The notes under the pieces were generated by a model, which did no database searches, was not told the DNA's origin, and saw nothing but the letters and a program-made list of their open reading frames with translations. Made by a program: the position numbers and the translations under genes. Shown here one piece after another: positions 1-14,589 of a DNA stretch of 64,000 nt. Position 1 is the first letter of the stretch, and each line of letters starts with the position of its first letter. The DNA lies in the NCBI GenBank assembly GCA_019916065.1, contig CM034243.1:2666001-2730000 (forward strand), read 5' to 3'. The stretch comes from Vitellaria paradoxa (lineage: Eukaryota; Streptophyta; Magnoliopsida; Ericales; Sapotaceae).

Positions 1-3000
1 GAATCTTACTATTCATCTAAAAAAATACGATTTGAGATGTATGCACCAAACGTAAAAAGTTTTTTCAAACCACATTTTATCTTTTTTTATCTCATTTGTT
101 ATCACTCCAAACTTACCCTTAGAGTGTAAAAAATTGTTTTGAAATGATGATCAGATGTTTATATTTGATTTGATGATATAAAGTTATTAAAAATTATATA
201 AAGTAACATATGACAAAATTTTAATAGAAACTTTAAAAACTTTAAAAGTTTTGTGAAACTTTTTGGTATAACTGTCAGTCTAACTTTTAAAAAAAATTAG
301 CATAATTTGTTAGAACACACGATAATAATTTGTTTTAATGGATTTTTTGATAAATTTTTTTAAAACATTAAATTTTTTTAAATTTTAAAAAATTAAAACT
401 TTTAAAATCTTTTAATTTAGTTAGATTTTCAAACAGTCCCTAAATCCCATTTGGACGGACCACTAATCTTGAACAATCGTAAAAGTAACTTTTCTATATT
501 TTCTATTTTTTTAAGAGACTGCTATTAGGATGGTTTGAATGTGAAAGGGAGGCTAAGGCCTCGAAAATGAGGAGAGTAGTGACAACAGCAAAAGGGTCGG
601 TGGGACTGTTAGAGCACCTTTGGTGGGACACGCGAGGGGGGTTGTTGTTAGAGTCATGAAAAAAAGATAAATTATGAGTGAGTTTAGAGTGAGATAAATT
701 GAGAGTTCGTAATATATGTAGTGAAAGAAAAAAGTTAATATGATATAAAATTAATAGAGATTTATAGAATTTTTTAGAGTTTGTTTACAAATTAAATGGG
801 ATTTATATAGTAGCGTAATAAAAAAATAAATAGTTTTGAAAAAATTTTCAAATAAATGCTTTTCCCCAAACGAATCTAAATAAAATGGTACGAGAGAGCA
901 CCTTTGGCACTGGCAGCCCAATTTTTAGGAAAAAATTACAAAACTCATAAAAGTAACTTTTCTATAATTTTAAGAGACTGCAATTAGGATGGTTTGAATC
1001 TGAGAGGGCGGCTAAGGCCTGGAAAATGAGGAGGTTAGTAACAGCAGCAAAAGAGAGCGGTGACTGGCTAACGAGCTAAGCTACAAATAGAGTGTTTGAA
1101 ATGATAAAAAATAGGATAAAATAAAATAAATTATAAAATTTTAATTTTTATAGTAAAATAAAAAATAATAATTTTTAGAGATTTAGAGATATTTTTGAAA
1201 ATTTTTAAAGAAATTCTCTGTGCCAAACAGACCCTAAATAAATTGGTGCGACTGCAAGAACATCTTTGGCACTGGCAGCCCAACTTTTAGGAAAAAATTA
1301 CAAAAAATTATTTTTTAGATGTTTAACAAAACATCAATTTTTATTATTTTTCATTCAATAACATAACTTGTTAACTTAAAAGTTATCAAAATTTATTAAA
1401 AATTAAAAATGGTCAAACTACTAAAAATTTCATTAAATACCCAAAAATTATAAAAAATAACTGCTCGCTTCACGAAACACACTAAAAATTACAACTAACA
1501 ATTTTTGATCAAAAAAAGCCCAAAATTTTTAAAATTTAGACTTTCAAACGGTAACTTTTTCCATCTAACTACAACACATACATTAGGTCAAACCCCACTG
1601 TATATTAGAATTAGTAATTACCTATGCCTAAATGCACAAAAAATATAATTTCACATGCAAATAACTCAAATTTAAATTTATAAAGTAAATCTACATATTA
1701 AATTTACAAAGTAAATCTACATAAAAACTGTAAAAACACTTATAAAAACAAAAATTACTAATCAAAAGAGATTAAAGTATCCATATCGTATTTAATAAAG
1801 GTATTAATTTTAATTATTTATTACTAATATTATTACATTTTTTGAAATATTAATTTAAAAATGTTTATATAAAAAGTATTATAAAAGTATAGAGAGAGAG
1901 AGAGAGAGTGTTTTCATATGAAATGTCTGAAAAGATTACTATATTTTCTAAAATATTAATTTAAAACTTTTATATAAAAAGTATTCAAAAAAATATCGGA
2001 AGAGTGAGAGAGTATATTTTCATATAAAATGACAATAAAACAACCAAAGTAGAAAAAAATAATAAAACAGATCCAACGGTTGAAAATATCTCCAATTTAA
2101 AATTTTACACTTTCTTATTATGTAAATAATACAAAGTATAATAATATATGTATTTAAAATTTAAGTTTTAAGCACATTCAAATTAAAATTTTAATTTAAA
2201 TATTTATTTTTAATAAAATTTTAAAGAAAATTAAAATTTAAATATAAATTTTCAATTAAAAAATTATATTACTTTTGTCTAATAAGTATCCACACATTAT
2301 TTAATAAATATGTATAATTTTATTGTTTATTATAAATGTCATCGCATTTTTTAAAATATTAATTCAAAAACTTTCATATATAAAAAGTACTAAAAAATTT
2401 ATAAAAAGAATAAGATATTATGTTTTCATGTAAAATGATTGAACTGAAAATATAACCAAAATAGAAAAAAAATAATTCTAATCATTAAAAAAATTTAACG
2501 GTTAAAAATATAAAAAATATCAAATCAATGAACTATATTTTTTATAGAGATGCCGCCAGTACTTGCACAGAACTTCACTTAAAAAGATAAAAATAAACAA
2601 AGTAATAAAAATAAAAATAAATCACAATGGCGAGGGGCTACTCGAGTGAAAACAAACAACCCTCTCCCCCCCCCCCCAAATAATAAATAAATAAATAAAT
2701 AAATCCTCGTTCCAGAGTGCTGATAACTCATTTCCTAATAATAAAAAAAAAAAATCAATATCAAAATGCTAAGTGCACTTTACACAACGAATTTAAAGCA
2801 TGAAAAGCAAAAAATAGAGTGCATTCAAGAGTTCCCAAATCAATATGAAATTGGCAAGGAGTAAAGCCCTTTATTTAGGCAAAATAGAAAACGTTACCTT
2901 TACAATTGGACCTTAAAAAAAAAAAAAAAAAAATCAACACCTCGTATAATAATTTTTCTAACATAGTAACTGACTGCACAAACATGTCCACCTATGCTTG

Positions 3001-3031
3001 ATGTGACTGCCCCTTTATGTAAGATAATGAA
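1..3031. other. AT-rich intergenic region, no gene seen
   Basis: No convincing coding region is visible. The stretch is dominated by A/T homopolymers and degenerate MITE-like sequence. It contains the duplicated block described separately (465-1305), an AG dinucleotide run near 1891-1909, a C-run near 2667-2677 followed by AAAT repeats to about 2704, and an A-run near 2916-2932. The last part lies beyond the 3' end of the QUA3 gene, and its 3' UTR probably reaches somewhere into 2880-3183. Confidence 0.6.
465..1305 (+). repeat. Imperfect direct duplication with MITE-like inserts
   Basis: The sequence around 470-640 (CGTAAAAGTAACTTTTCTAT, then a GC-richer core containing GGCTAAGGCCT) recurs around 945-1075. 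The block around 888-945 (CACCTTTGGCACTGGCAGCC) recurs around 1245-1305. Between the shared blocks each copy carries a different AT-rich filler. The second filler (about 1086-1240) starts AGAGTGTTTGAAATG and ends TGCCAAACAGACCCT, which looks like a short MITE. No function is suggested. Confidence 0.6.
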
Positions 3032-3183
3032 CTAAATTAGAAGAAAGAAAGATGCAGCGTTTGATGCACAGAATGACGTGTTAGCTTTGAATGAGGTGGA
3101 AAAAGGATACAAGGATATACCCCACATTCCCCCCAAAAGAAGAAAGAAGGAGAAAATATGGAGTGGGATGTTTAAAGCGACTT

Positions 3184-6100
3184 TCAAGAATTTTTTGTTG
3201 CTACGAGTATTTTCTCCCTTCCATAAGAATCGCGTTCCTTCTCGTGTATGGTGGCAGTCCATCTAACTGCGTGTGCAATGCGCCCTGCTTTTTCAATCAC
3301 CTCGGGGGAATCCCGAATTACGACTTTTCCTTCCGGACGAAGCATTCGATCAATCTCAACCATCAAATCCACAAGATTACACCTGTGATAAAGAGGAAAT
3401 CCCGATCGCTTCATGAGCTGATTAATAAATTCGTCACTTCTTGCCAATGCAGAAGTAGATAAGAAGTCGTTTTCAATTAAAGCAAAATTATGTAGTATCT
3501 ATACAAGCATTCAAAACCAACAATATTCTGTGCACAAAGAGGCATACACATTCACCTAACACGGTACCATGGACACAGAGAGCACTTAAGAGAATCCATA
3601 TCAATTAATATTACATATATGCACTTGAAAAAGAATGCATCTGCAACCATATGCAGGAACCATGCAAATATAGTTTCATGGTTCAAATAAAGAAGCTAGG
3701 AATGTTGCACAAGAAATAAATCACAGCATGTTTCGGGAGTATCTAAAATTCTACTACTTGAGAGTTCCATACAAACCTAAATGAACTCCACGCAAACCAC
3801 TTGCCTCAGCAATAGAAGACCAATTCTTACTTTATGATTCATCAACCATACATTATCCTGCATTAATTGGAGGAATGCGACAAACCATTTTCTGGAATAC
3901 ATCACCTATCCCATAAAAGAATATCATTCGTTTGCACCATTAGTAAGAACATTATTATCCCAATTAGCATAAGTATATAATCTGCACCTAGTTTCAATGA
4001 ATGTGGGAATAATAACATGAATCCTCACTGCCTACTGTTCCATCATACTCATGTCCTTTTTTTTGCCTTTCTTTGCAGATCTCAGCATCAAGCTTTCAGC
4101 CATTGCTTGCAACATACATGGTCATTATGGATTGACAGGACATACCAACACAAATTAGGTGATCAAATTAGAAAATAACAAGCTTATTTTTGCTACTTCA
4201 ACAGTTCAACCTAACTGACGGTGTCATCCATACTGACAGGCACAAAGGCCCTGGCCCTGGCTGTCATTGTTGGAAGGCCAGGAATTGGATGTGGATATGA
4301 CTTGGCATTGACTTGAATGCCTGTAGATCTTACTTGGCATTGCCTTGTATGGCATATATTCAATAGTTTTTTTTTTTTTTTTTTTGACAAGTAATACATT
4401 ACTTAGGTTGTTTAAGCAGTAAAGAGACAGCAACCACCCGTCAAGTCATATTAACAATACGTTTACAATATTAGCAAAGCCTATCAACTTTACAGGTAGA
4501 AATTAATTTGTAAAAATATTATAGTCAATTTTAGGTCATCTCTGTTTTGGTAATAATAGCTAGAATAAAATCTGGAACTGATTCCTTTTAATTATGTGAT
4601 GATTAGAACTTAAGAGTCAATAATTACAGGATTTTGCAACTATCTTAATTTGCCAATTATTGTAATTTTCGGAAATCTTGTTGTTTCCTATTTTTAATTG
4701 TTAAGGTTAAGGTTATTCAGCTTAAATACTTATTGTAGCAGCTTGGCATATTCATCTTGAACTTTTTAGAGATTTTTTTTTCCTGGTGGATTATAGCGTT
4801 CCTTTCCTAGGTTTGCATTCAGCTAGAACTATATCTAGCAGTATTTGCATCTAATTTGAAAAAAAAAAAAAAAAATCAAGCCCATTACTTTTCTGTTTTG
4901 TGTCAAGTAGTATAAGAGCTTTTCAACAATCTGATATGACCAATAGCAATTTATATTGTAAGGTTCCTCGGGCTGCTGGTCAAGTCCAAAGGGTAGAATT
5001 TAGACAACTTGTCCAAGGCGAAGTTGGATAACTCTGAGATCAAAAAGGGCAACTCTGAGATGAGATGGGATAATTATGAGAAAAGGCTCAAACAATGCTT
5101 TCTATTTTGGATTTACCTAACTAGAATCATGCTCTTAGTGGTGGTTACAATGTTAGAGGTCATGAACATGTTCAATATGGCAGCGGACAAGGTCCTACAA
5201 ATTCTTGTGGCTATGCAGAGCACAGGGGAGTAGTTGGCATACTAAGAAAGCAGATAAATATAACTTGAAGGATGAAATTCCTATGTTTTGCAGGAATTTT
5301 GATGTTGAGTACTTCATTGATTGGTTTTATGAAGTCGAAATTTTCTTTGATGTGAGACAACATTGAAGGAGAGGCAAGTATGGTTAGTTGTCAAGGAGAG
5401 GAAATGAACCTATGTGAATATGGCCGAAGATGAGAAGCATGGAAACCCAATTTTAACCCTATAATTATGACCTTATTCCATTTCAATAATAGCAGAACTG
5501 TATTTAGGGTTCTAGATTTGTTTCGGATTATATTAGGGAGTCGCAAAATTTAGTACCCACTATGTTATCCAGGTGTAATCCTCTATAGAATTCATCAACA
5601 CTAAATAAGGTAGAGATAGTCCGAGTTTGAGACAACACCCAAACATAGTCCAAATACATATAAATATTCTTCAAAAGAAAATGGCTCCGTCTGTGTTTAC
5701 AAAAAGGAGTCAAAGAAAATTGTCCGCATGCATACAAAGACTCTTCAAAAGTAGGTGATCCATAGAGTATGTTTACATTGATGAGACACCGTCAATGCTT
5801 GTGAAGACATTAACGTGTGCATATTACGGGGAGATGTTACAATGTTCACTTCATAAAATTTACTGTTCAAAATTGTCTAAATTCTAAGTGCTATCATCTT
5901 GTGTGATGTACATCTTAAACTTGAGGATGAGCTTTTTCTAAAGAAGGGGAGTTTGATGTAAGACGTGATGACTTGAACTGATTAAGGATAGAAATTAATT
6001 TTGTAAAAATATTATGATCAGTTAGGTAATTTTTGTTTTGATAATGGTTGCTAGAATAAATTTTGAAACTAATTTCTGCCAGTTCTGTGATAATTAAGAA

Positions 6101-9100
6101 TCAATAACGAGATTCTGCAAATATCTCAATTTTTCATTATTCGTAATTTTAAGGATTGCTGCATTCCATTTTTTAAATATTAGAGTTAGGGTTATTTAGT
6201 TTAAATACTCGTTGTAGCCACTTGGTATATTCATCTTGGATTTCAATAAAATATATTACTAAAGAATTTTCTCAGTTTTTTGGTGGATTCCAGTGTCCCT
6301 TAAAAGCGTTCACTCGATCGACATCTAGCAGCCTTTGCGTCTATTTTGAACAATTCCACAACTCAAATTTCATTAATCCACGATCAATGCTTTACAAAAA
6401 TAAAATTAAATAAATAGCAGAACATTGAAGAATAAATACTTCAAGATCCTGAAAAAGTATAACTACCTGTTCTTTTTAGAGCTTGGAGCTTTTATGAGCG
6501 ACTCAATGGCAGCCACATGAATGAGATCATAACTCCGAGGATATGTTGAGAAAGGCTCACACCTGTCAGCATCAACCATAAGCATTAGCTCATCAATAGA
6601 AATCCCTAGAGATCAGCTATCGTTTTCTAGTATTTCTACATGTAGGTTGCATAAACACTGGCACACAGAGAACATAAGCATTATTAAGGAACATGTTTAG
6701 CCTCATTTCAAAAGGAAAAATCCACTCCCGCATTAGGTGTCTGCTCCCAGGTTGGGCAACCAATCATACTTAAAACCATCTCTGACTCCTAACTATTTGA
6801 TGGACTTGAGCACGGGTGTCAAGTACAGATATGGGTCTAATAGTGGTATTCATTAATTTGCTTATTCAAGAATACGGGAACATGGAAAATCATTCATATA
6901 TTTAATATAATTATATTACTGTATAGGATAATATATATAGTATTAACACCATGGCATTATCACATTTCATGCATAAAATACAAGATTTATGCATAATTTG
7001 TATTAAAATTGAATTGCTAAACAAATTTATATGGATCCAATTATATACAAGACACATATCATACGCTTGCCTGAGTGTCAAGTATCCGAGATGAGTACTT
7101 AATACATTTAGAAGAATTCATGTCACATAGACACATATTATCAACTCTATTCTTTTAATTTTTTTCACTAATTAGGTGTAATGCCTATCATAAACAATAT
7201 TATCAACTCTGTTCTTCTATGTTTTTTCACTAATTAGGTGTAATGCCAATCATAAAATGATAATCGAATTTCACGACAGATACAGACAATTTATCATCGC
7301 TAATTCAACGTTTTCCTGACTCTGCTGGTCCGCAAACTTCTAGTTCAACTGAGCGTAAGAATCACTTTGCTATAGACAAACAATTCATTTCATCCTTGCT
7401 CATGTTCTATTTAAGGATAAAACCTGGCATGCCATAAAAACTCACCAATCATGGTAAACTCCTATAAGTCCTCTGTCATAAATGATACCAAGCGTTGAAG
7501 GCTTCTGAGCAGGAACAACATTCATCACCCACACAGGATCAGATGATAATGCAGCAGCAAAGCCCCCAAAAAGAGCATTCATGTCCATGACATTTCGTAT
7601 AGCAGAAGTTCCCAGCTTCAAGTTCAAAGAGGCTTTATAGTAAGCAACTCTCCTTGCCCACCGTCGAGTATCAGCATCAAACACATCAATTCCAGTTTTC
7701 ACAAGTTGGGCCCTTGAAGGAGCATTGGTTAGCCTCTCTGGCCACTTTGGAATCATTCCAATGGCACATTCTCCGTTGACAGATGATGTCCTGCTAATAC
7801 ATTTCTTCAAATTGAAGTACCTGCAAGGACTTGAGCTCAGATCCCTAATCCTACTGGTTCTTGATGAGCTTTAATTACTGATATTATTAAACGCGTTGTA
7901 ACATTGAGAGTAGAACAAGGACCTCAATCATTCAACACTTCACCGAATTACCTATGGAATATAATAAGAAAGAATAGAAGGATAATCCCTCCATGGTCTA
8001 GATTTCTATCAGAAAATTTGAAAGAAACTAAAAAGAGAGGAAAATGTTAAAAAACAAAAAGGCACTAAGAGGACAATTACCACGCAGAGCTTGGGTCATC
8101 AGATTCGTCACACAATTGTAGTCCAAATTCATTTTGATTTGAGATACATGAATCTTCATTACGTTTTTTCCAGATGGCAGTGTTTCCATCTACCACAATC
8201 AGTTCATAACACAACGCTCTTGCCACTGCTTGTAGATCTGCCCATTCCTTATCTTTTTTAGCCCACCGTACAGGGGGACCAGATATAACTATATATCCTC
8301 CGGGTCTAAGTAACCGATCAACTTCAACAAAATATGTTGCATCTGCAAACCATGGCATTCGTTATAATAGGAACTGATGCAAGAAGAAAGTGTAAAATGA
8401 GGGAGGCCACAAGTTAAAGAGAACTTACTGTATGCTGTAAAAGGGATCAAACATCGAGAGCAGTGCACCAAGTCAAATGAGAAAGCAGGGAATGGAAGTC
8501 TACGAGTACCAAGCATGGCAACAAATGCCGGTATTCCTCTTTCCAACGCAAATTGTATTTGTGCTTTGTGGGAGTCTCTTGGAGCAAAAGAGAAGGTTAA
8601 AATGTTTTCTGCTAAGAGGTACCCACCAAAACTGGCAACCTGCAATCGCATTAAGTTAACTGGTTTTTAAGACAGAACAATTATCAAGTAAAGCACAATG
8701 AAACAAAAGATCATAGTTCTTACCCCACATCCCATATCAAGAGCTGTCCTTAGAACCCCGCCAGCCAGGGGAATATACCGTTTAAGTTTTTCAATATATT
8801 GCACAGCTCCATCCGGGAACATTGTGCCACCACCAGGGAAAATGAAGTATGGGCCTTCCTTTTTCATCCATCCTTGATGGCCTTTCCTGTCCGCTATCTT
8901 ATTGTATGGCATGTTGCTATGCCATATCTGCATTATCATCATCATCATTATCATCATTAATAATAATAATAATGACAACAACAATAATAATAATACTTCT
9001 AGGCTCTCAGTAACTTAATAATAATAGTTCTTGGCTCTCAATAATTTAAGGCACCAGTATTAAGTACATGAAATTGCAGTATTCCCATCTCAAAGCAAAC

Positions 9101-12100
9101 TGAGAGGTATTTTGTCATGGATTTCTCAGGAGGTGCCAAGAAACACATAATTAGATGTATAAAAGTACAATACAAGTAGGACAAACAAGATTGTCTAAGT
9201 TTTTTTTTGGGTAATTAAAGATTGTCTAAGTTATTGGGGTGCTCTATGATTGAAAAGTGATTTCTTGGTCTAGGTATTATGAAGCAGGTTCAGTGTAGAA
9301 TAACAAAGCATATTGGAGGCTCTAGAACTTATTAGACAAGCAACAAAGCAATGCACACGTGCACACACACACTGTGGCAGTGAAGCAAGTGTAGAAATAA
9401 AGAGGAGCAGAGCAAAATTGGAGAGGAAAATATGTAGTCTATATGTATGTAGTCTATATGTATAATTCAATGTACAAAGGAGCCCTATATATAGGTTTAC
9501 AATACAATGGGTAATGATCTACTTACCATATATATGTAATCTTAACTTACTAAAATAAGAATGCAGAATATGCTATTTACTAAACTAAGCACAGAATATC
9601 CTAATAGTATATAGAATATATTCTAACATTCCCCCTTAAACTTAAGGTGGTAAGACAGAGACTAGCTTGAGTTTGGAAACAAGAGATTGAAAACTGCCTG
9701 GTGGTAAAGCTGTAGTAAGAATATCGGCCAACTGCTCATGAGATTCAATCGGAATAAGTCAAAGAACACCCTCCCGTAAGTGATGGCGAATAAAATGGCA
9801 GTCAATTTCAATGTGCTTGGTTCGTTCATGATAGACATCATTATGAGCGATAGCAATAACACTGCAGCTATCACAATGAATAGGAGTGCTGGAAGGCTGA
9901 GAAATACCAATATCCTGAAGGAGCCATCATAACCATAAAAGCTCAGAAGTTGCAGCGGCAAGAGCATGATACTTAGCCTCAGTGCTAGAGCGAGCAACGA
10001 CTGTCTGTTTCTTGCTATGCCAAGAAACAAAAGAATCACCAGAGCAACGATCAATAGGATTACCAACCCAATTTGCATCTGAATTGGCCTGTAAAGTCAA
10101 TGTAGTATGAGCAAAGAAATGAAGGCCATGAAATAGACTACCCTTCACATAGCAAAGGATCTGAAGAACTGTAGCATAGTGGACGGACCGTGAAGCTGTC
10201 ATAAATTGACTAACCAGATGAACAGCATAGGCAAGATCAGGACGAGTCACGGTCAAATAAATCAAACCCCTAACAAGTTGACAATACTGGGTAGGATCAG
10301 CAAGAGGCTCACCATCATCATGTTGAAGTTTAAGGTTGCGCTCCAAAGGAGTAGAAACAACCTTACTATCAGAAATACCTGCCTGAGTGGGGAGATCAGA
10401 AGCATACTTAACTTGAGATAAATAATAGCCATCAGAGTCAAAAGAAACCTCAAGACCAAGGACATAGCTGAGATGACCAAGATTCTTCATTTGAAACTGA
10501 AGTCGCAAATATTGCTGAAGCTCAGAAATCCCAGAAGAATCATCACCAGTGATTATCATATCGTCAACATATAGTAACAAGATAGTAATACTAGTAGTCG
10601 TACGACAAATAAGATAGTAGAGTCATATGAACTGGAGGTAAAACCCAACCGCGCAATGGTAGAGTTGAATTTGGAAAACCAAGCCCATGGAGCCTATTTA
10701 AGTCCATACAGAGCTCGACAAAGATTACAAACTTTACGTGGAGGAGAGTCATAGCCAACCGCCCTAAGTTTCACCTAGAACATATCCCGAATTTTTATCT
10801 TCGACAATGGCACTGCATAAAAACTTCCTCAGTTAAGTCACCGCTAAGAAAAGCATTCTTAACATCCATTTGCAACAAGGGCCAATGTCGAACAGATGCC
10901 ACAACAAGGAGAGAGTGAACTAAGGTGATGCGAGCAACTGGAGCAAATGTCTCCTCATAGTCAATGCCATACTCCTGAGTAAACCCACAAGCAACTAGAC
11001 GAGCTTTGTACCGCTCAATTGAACCATTAGATTTGGTCTTAATGTTGTATACCCACTGACACCCAACTGCTTTCTTACCAAGCGGTAAGTTAACTAAGTC
11101 CCAAGTATGGTATTAGGAAGAGCATGAAGTTCTTTAGCCATTGCTTACTGTCAAATAGGATTAGAGGAAGCCTCATGATAGGAATGAGGCTCTTGCAAAG
11201 AAGCAAAGGTAGCAAAACAATGAAAATCACGAAAATAAAAAGGAAGTTCTCCTACTCGAGTGGAACGTCGTGGCAAAGAGGAAACAGTGTCGGTGGGACT
11301 AGCAGAGGGGTCAGAGCTATGGGACAATGTAGATGAAGCATAAGAAGAACTCACATGATTTATATAAGAATCAGTAGTATTAGGTAGTAAATCAAGAGAA
11401 ACATTCGTGAACAAAGAAGTGTGACATCCAAGAGAAGTGGAAGGAAATGAGCTCATACTACTAAAAGGTTTATGTTCCCAGAAGGTGAGATGGCAAGAAA
11501 TTCTAAGGCGATTACTGATAGGATCATAAAAGCGATAGCTTTTGTGTTCAATGCCATAACCGAGAAAGCAACACAACCGAGACCGAGGTTGCAATTTAGT
11601 GCGCTCATGTGGTTGAAGAAGAACAAAACAGGCACAACCAACTACCCAAAGATTGTGATAATCAAGAATATGATTGTACAGATTCATATGGAGACTGTTG
11701 ATTAATAACAGGAGGAGTATGATTGATTGTATAAATAGCAGTAAGGGTAGCTTCTCCCCAAAAAGGTTCAAGTACAGATGCAGAAAGAAAGAGTGCTCAC
11801 ACATTATCGAGCATATGCCTGTGTTTGCGATCAGCACGCCCATTTTGTTAAGAAGTGTCAGGACAAGATCTATGGGGAAGAGTGCCATTTTGTTTTAAAG
11901 TGTCAAGAAAAGAAGTTTCTTAGTATTCCATAGTATTATCAGAACGAAAAACCTTGATACTTCTTGAAAATTGAGTTTGAATCATTTTCTGAAATTCATG
12001 ATAAATTTTAGGAAGTTCAGATTGGTTTTTCAACAAACAAATCCAACTATAACGGGAATAATCATCAATAAAAACAACAAAATAACGAAACCACCCATGA

Positions 12101-14555
12101 TTAGGGGGGAGAAGATCCCCATACATCTAAATGAACCAAATCAAAAGGAGCAAAAGAAACAGAATTGCTATTATTAAATGATAAGGCTGACTGTTTCCCA
12201 AGTTGACACGAAATACAATCAAAAGACTCCTATTTAACATACCCTAATCTACCATTAGAAATAAGAAGACAAACATGAGAAAGAGAAGCATGACCCAACC
12301 GAGAATGCCAAAGGCTCAAAGATGCAAGTGCAGATGTAGTAGCAGCAGAAACTTGGGCGGTAGCATGAAAAGATGTGAGTTCAAACAGACGTCCCACTTG
12401 ACGTGCAATCCCAATTTTCTGTCCTGTCTGCGAATCCTATATAACAACACCATGATTGGAAAAAATCAATTCAAAGCCAATCTCACAAAGTTGTCCAACA
12501 GACGAGATTAAATGATAAATTTGGAACAAGATAAGTGTCAGAGATAGAAAAAGTTGGGGTAGACACAGTACCAAAATGACTAATTTGTAAGTGAGACTCA
12601 TTGGCAATATAAATAGAAGGTGAGTCAGGCAAATGAGTCCTGAAACAAGGGCAGTGGTATCAAGAGTCGTGGTTGCAGCAAGCAGAGCTTAAATACCAAG
12701 GAGAATTACTTGAGGTGGTGGACAAAGTAGAGAAAATATTAACTTTGGGTAGAGCTCTAACAAGAAGTGCTTCTACATCAGCAATAGTAGCAGGTGGGCT
12801 AGGTGAGAACACAAAGGGACTATCTAATGATTCTGGGAGCGTAACAGCAGCTGCATGGTGCGTCTGTCCTTGGCATTGACGATCACGCTGACGTTTTCAG
12901 CACTCAAACTCTTTATGACCCCATTTCTTGCAATAATTGCAATAACCATTAAAAGGACGTGTAAACTGAACAGGTGATAAAACAAGCGGTAGAGGCGAAA
13001 GAGTAGCCAAAACAGATGGTGGAGCCGAAGGAGTAGCCAAAACAGTCTTAGAACTCTGAAGTGACATGGTGGAAAATCAAGGTTTCTAAGAAAGCAGCTC
13101 ACTTAGCGTAGCTTCTAAAGTAGGCAATGGGAAGCGATGCAATAAAGAGGCTCGAATACCCTCAAATTCTGGCCAAACAGCAGAAATAAACTCAACCAAT
13201 CGTATACCATCCTAATAAGCATAGTAATTCTCAGCATCAACAGTAGTCTCAAATTCTGGTTCAAACAGAGAAAACTGATCCCAAAAATAAATAAGCTGAG
13301 AATAAAAATCAATTACCGACTGTTCCGGAGTCTGACAAAGACGATTCAACTAAACTAAAAGTTGATACCGCTAAGAGAGATCAGTGGACTGATAGTATTT
13401 AGCCAGGATATCCCAAACAACTTCGGCATTGATGGAGCAGCCAAAGGTCATACTAATGGATGGAGCACAAGTATTATGAAACCAAGAGAGAATCCAATAG
13501 TGCGTGCTTTCCCAAACATTGTATTTTTCTTTGTTAGTGACTACAAGAGCTCTCTCTTCAGTCGACACATATCCCCAAAGAAGATGTCCTTTGAGCCACA
13601 TCTTCATAGCATTCACCCATGCTGAATAATTTCCACCATTCAAAACCGCAGAAATAGGTTGCGTGACTTCCGTTGTTGAAGAAATGGAATCCGACATAAT
13701 TGAAGACAATCAAAGAAAACCAAAAAACAAATTCAAAGAAGAAATCAGCGGACCTGACCCAAGTCCTTTTCAATCCATGGAACCAAAAGCAAAGTGATTG
13801 CCAAAGAAAATAACCAGTGGGACCCAACCGAAGTTCTTTTATATAAAAGACGTTTGGTTTGTTGTATGTAAGAAAATTCATAGAATCAAGACAAAGTGAC
13901 TGCCAACTAAAAAAAATTATAGCCAAACCTCCTTTTGCTTTTGCTGTCACGAGAATCAAGAGGTTGTCCTTGCACAAGCAAAAACAAAAACTGTCTATTG
14001 CAAAATAGACAGAGGTGCAACGCTAAAAACTGGACAGAGGTACAACATCAAAAAAAAAAATTAACACACGTGAACTAGCTCTAATACCATGTAGAAATAA
14101 AGAGGAGCAGAGCAAAATTGGAAAGGAAAATATGTATTCTATATGTATAATTCAATGTACAGAGGAGCCCTATATAGGTTTACAATACAATGGGTAATGA
14201 TCTACTTACCATATATATGTAATCTTACTTACCAAAATAAAAATGCAGAATATGCTATTTAATAAACTAAGCACAGAAAATCCTAATAGTATATAGAATA
14301 TATTCTAACAATAAGAGTGCCATGTAATCAGCAAAGCAGAAGATGATGAAAGCCTAAGCATTTTGAAGGAAAGCTCAGTCTTCATTTTCACATATATTGG
14401 GCAGCTAAGTACATTCATGCCAAAGAATTAAGGAGACTGACAGGGAAAGCTATTAAGCTGTTAGTTTATGTAATTCCTTGTGGCAGGAAACCCCATCTTA
14501 AAGGCAAAGGAACCAAACTTCTAAAAGTTTCCAGCAGTAAATCAAGCATGGAGAC

Positions 14556-14589
<34 letters not shown>

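Larger units (their letters stand above)
9390..14310 (-). mobile_element. Degenerate Ty1/copia LTR retrotransposon in QUA3 intron 1
   Basis: Two near-identical terminal repeats, TGTAGAAATAAAG...ATTCTAACA on the plus strand, lie at 9390-9628 (239 bp) and 14090-14310 (221 bp). The longer one carries a small extra TATGTAGTC duplication. The element reads on the minus strand. Next to the right LTR is a primer-binding site TGGTATTAGAGC, one base off the initiator-Met tRNA match TGGTATCAGAGC. Next to the left LTR is a polypurine tract (TTTAAGGGGGAA). Flanks are GCAAG and ATAAG, so a 5-bp target duplication is at best eroded. Gene order gag, integrase, reverse transcriptase, RNase H fits Ty1/copia. 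The element lies in intron 1 and opposes no QUA3 exon. Confidence 0.95.

Noticed and set aside
5009..5233. A 74-codon frame in QUA3 intron 6 as an independent gene
   Set aside because: It lies between the two LTR-like repeats, has no family similarity I can recognise, and is better explained as retroelement interior.
9382..14318. A perfect 5-bp target duplication for the copia element
   Set aside because: The flanks are GCAAG and ATAAG, matching at only three of five positions, so I do not claim it.
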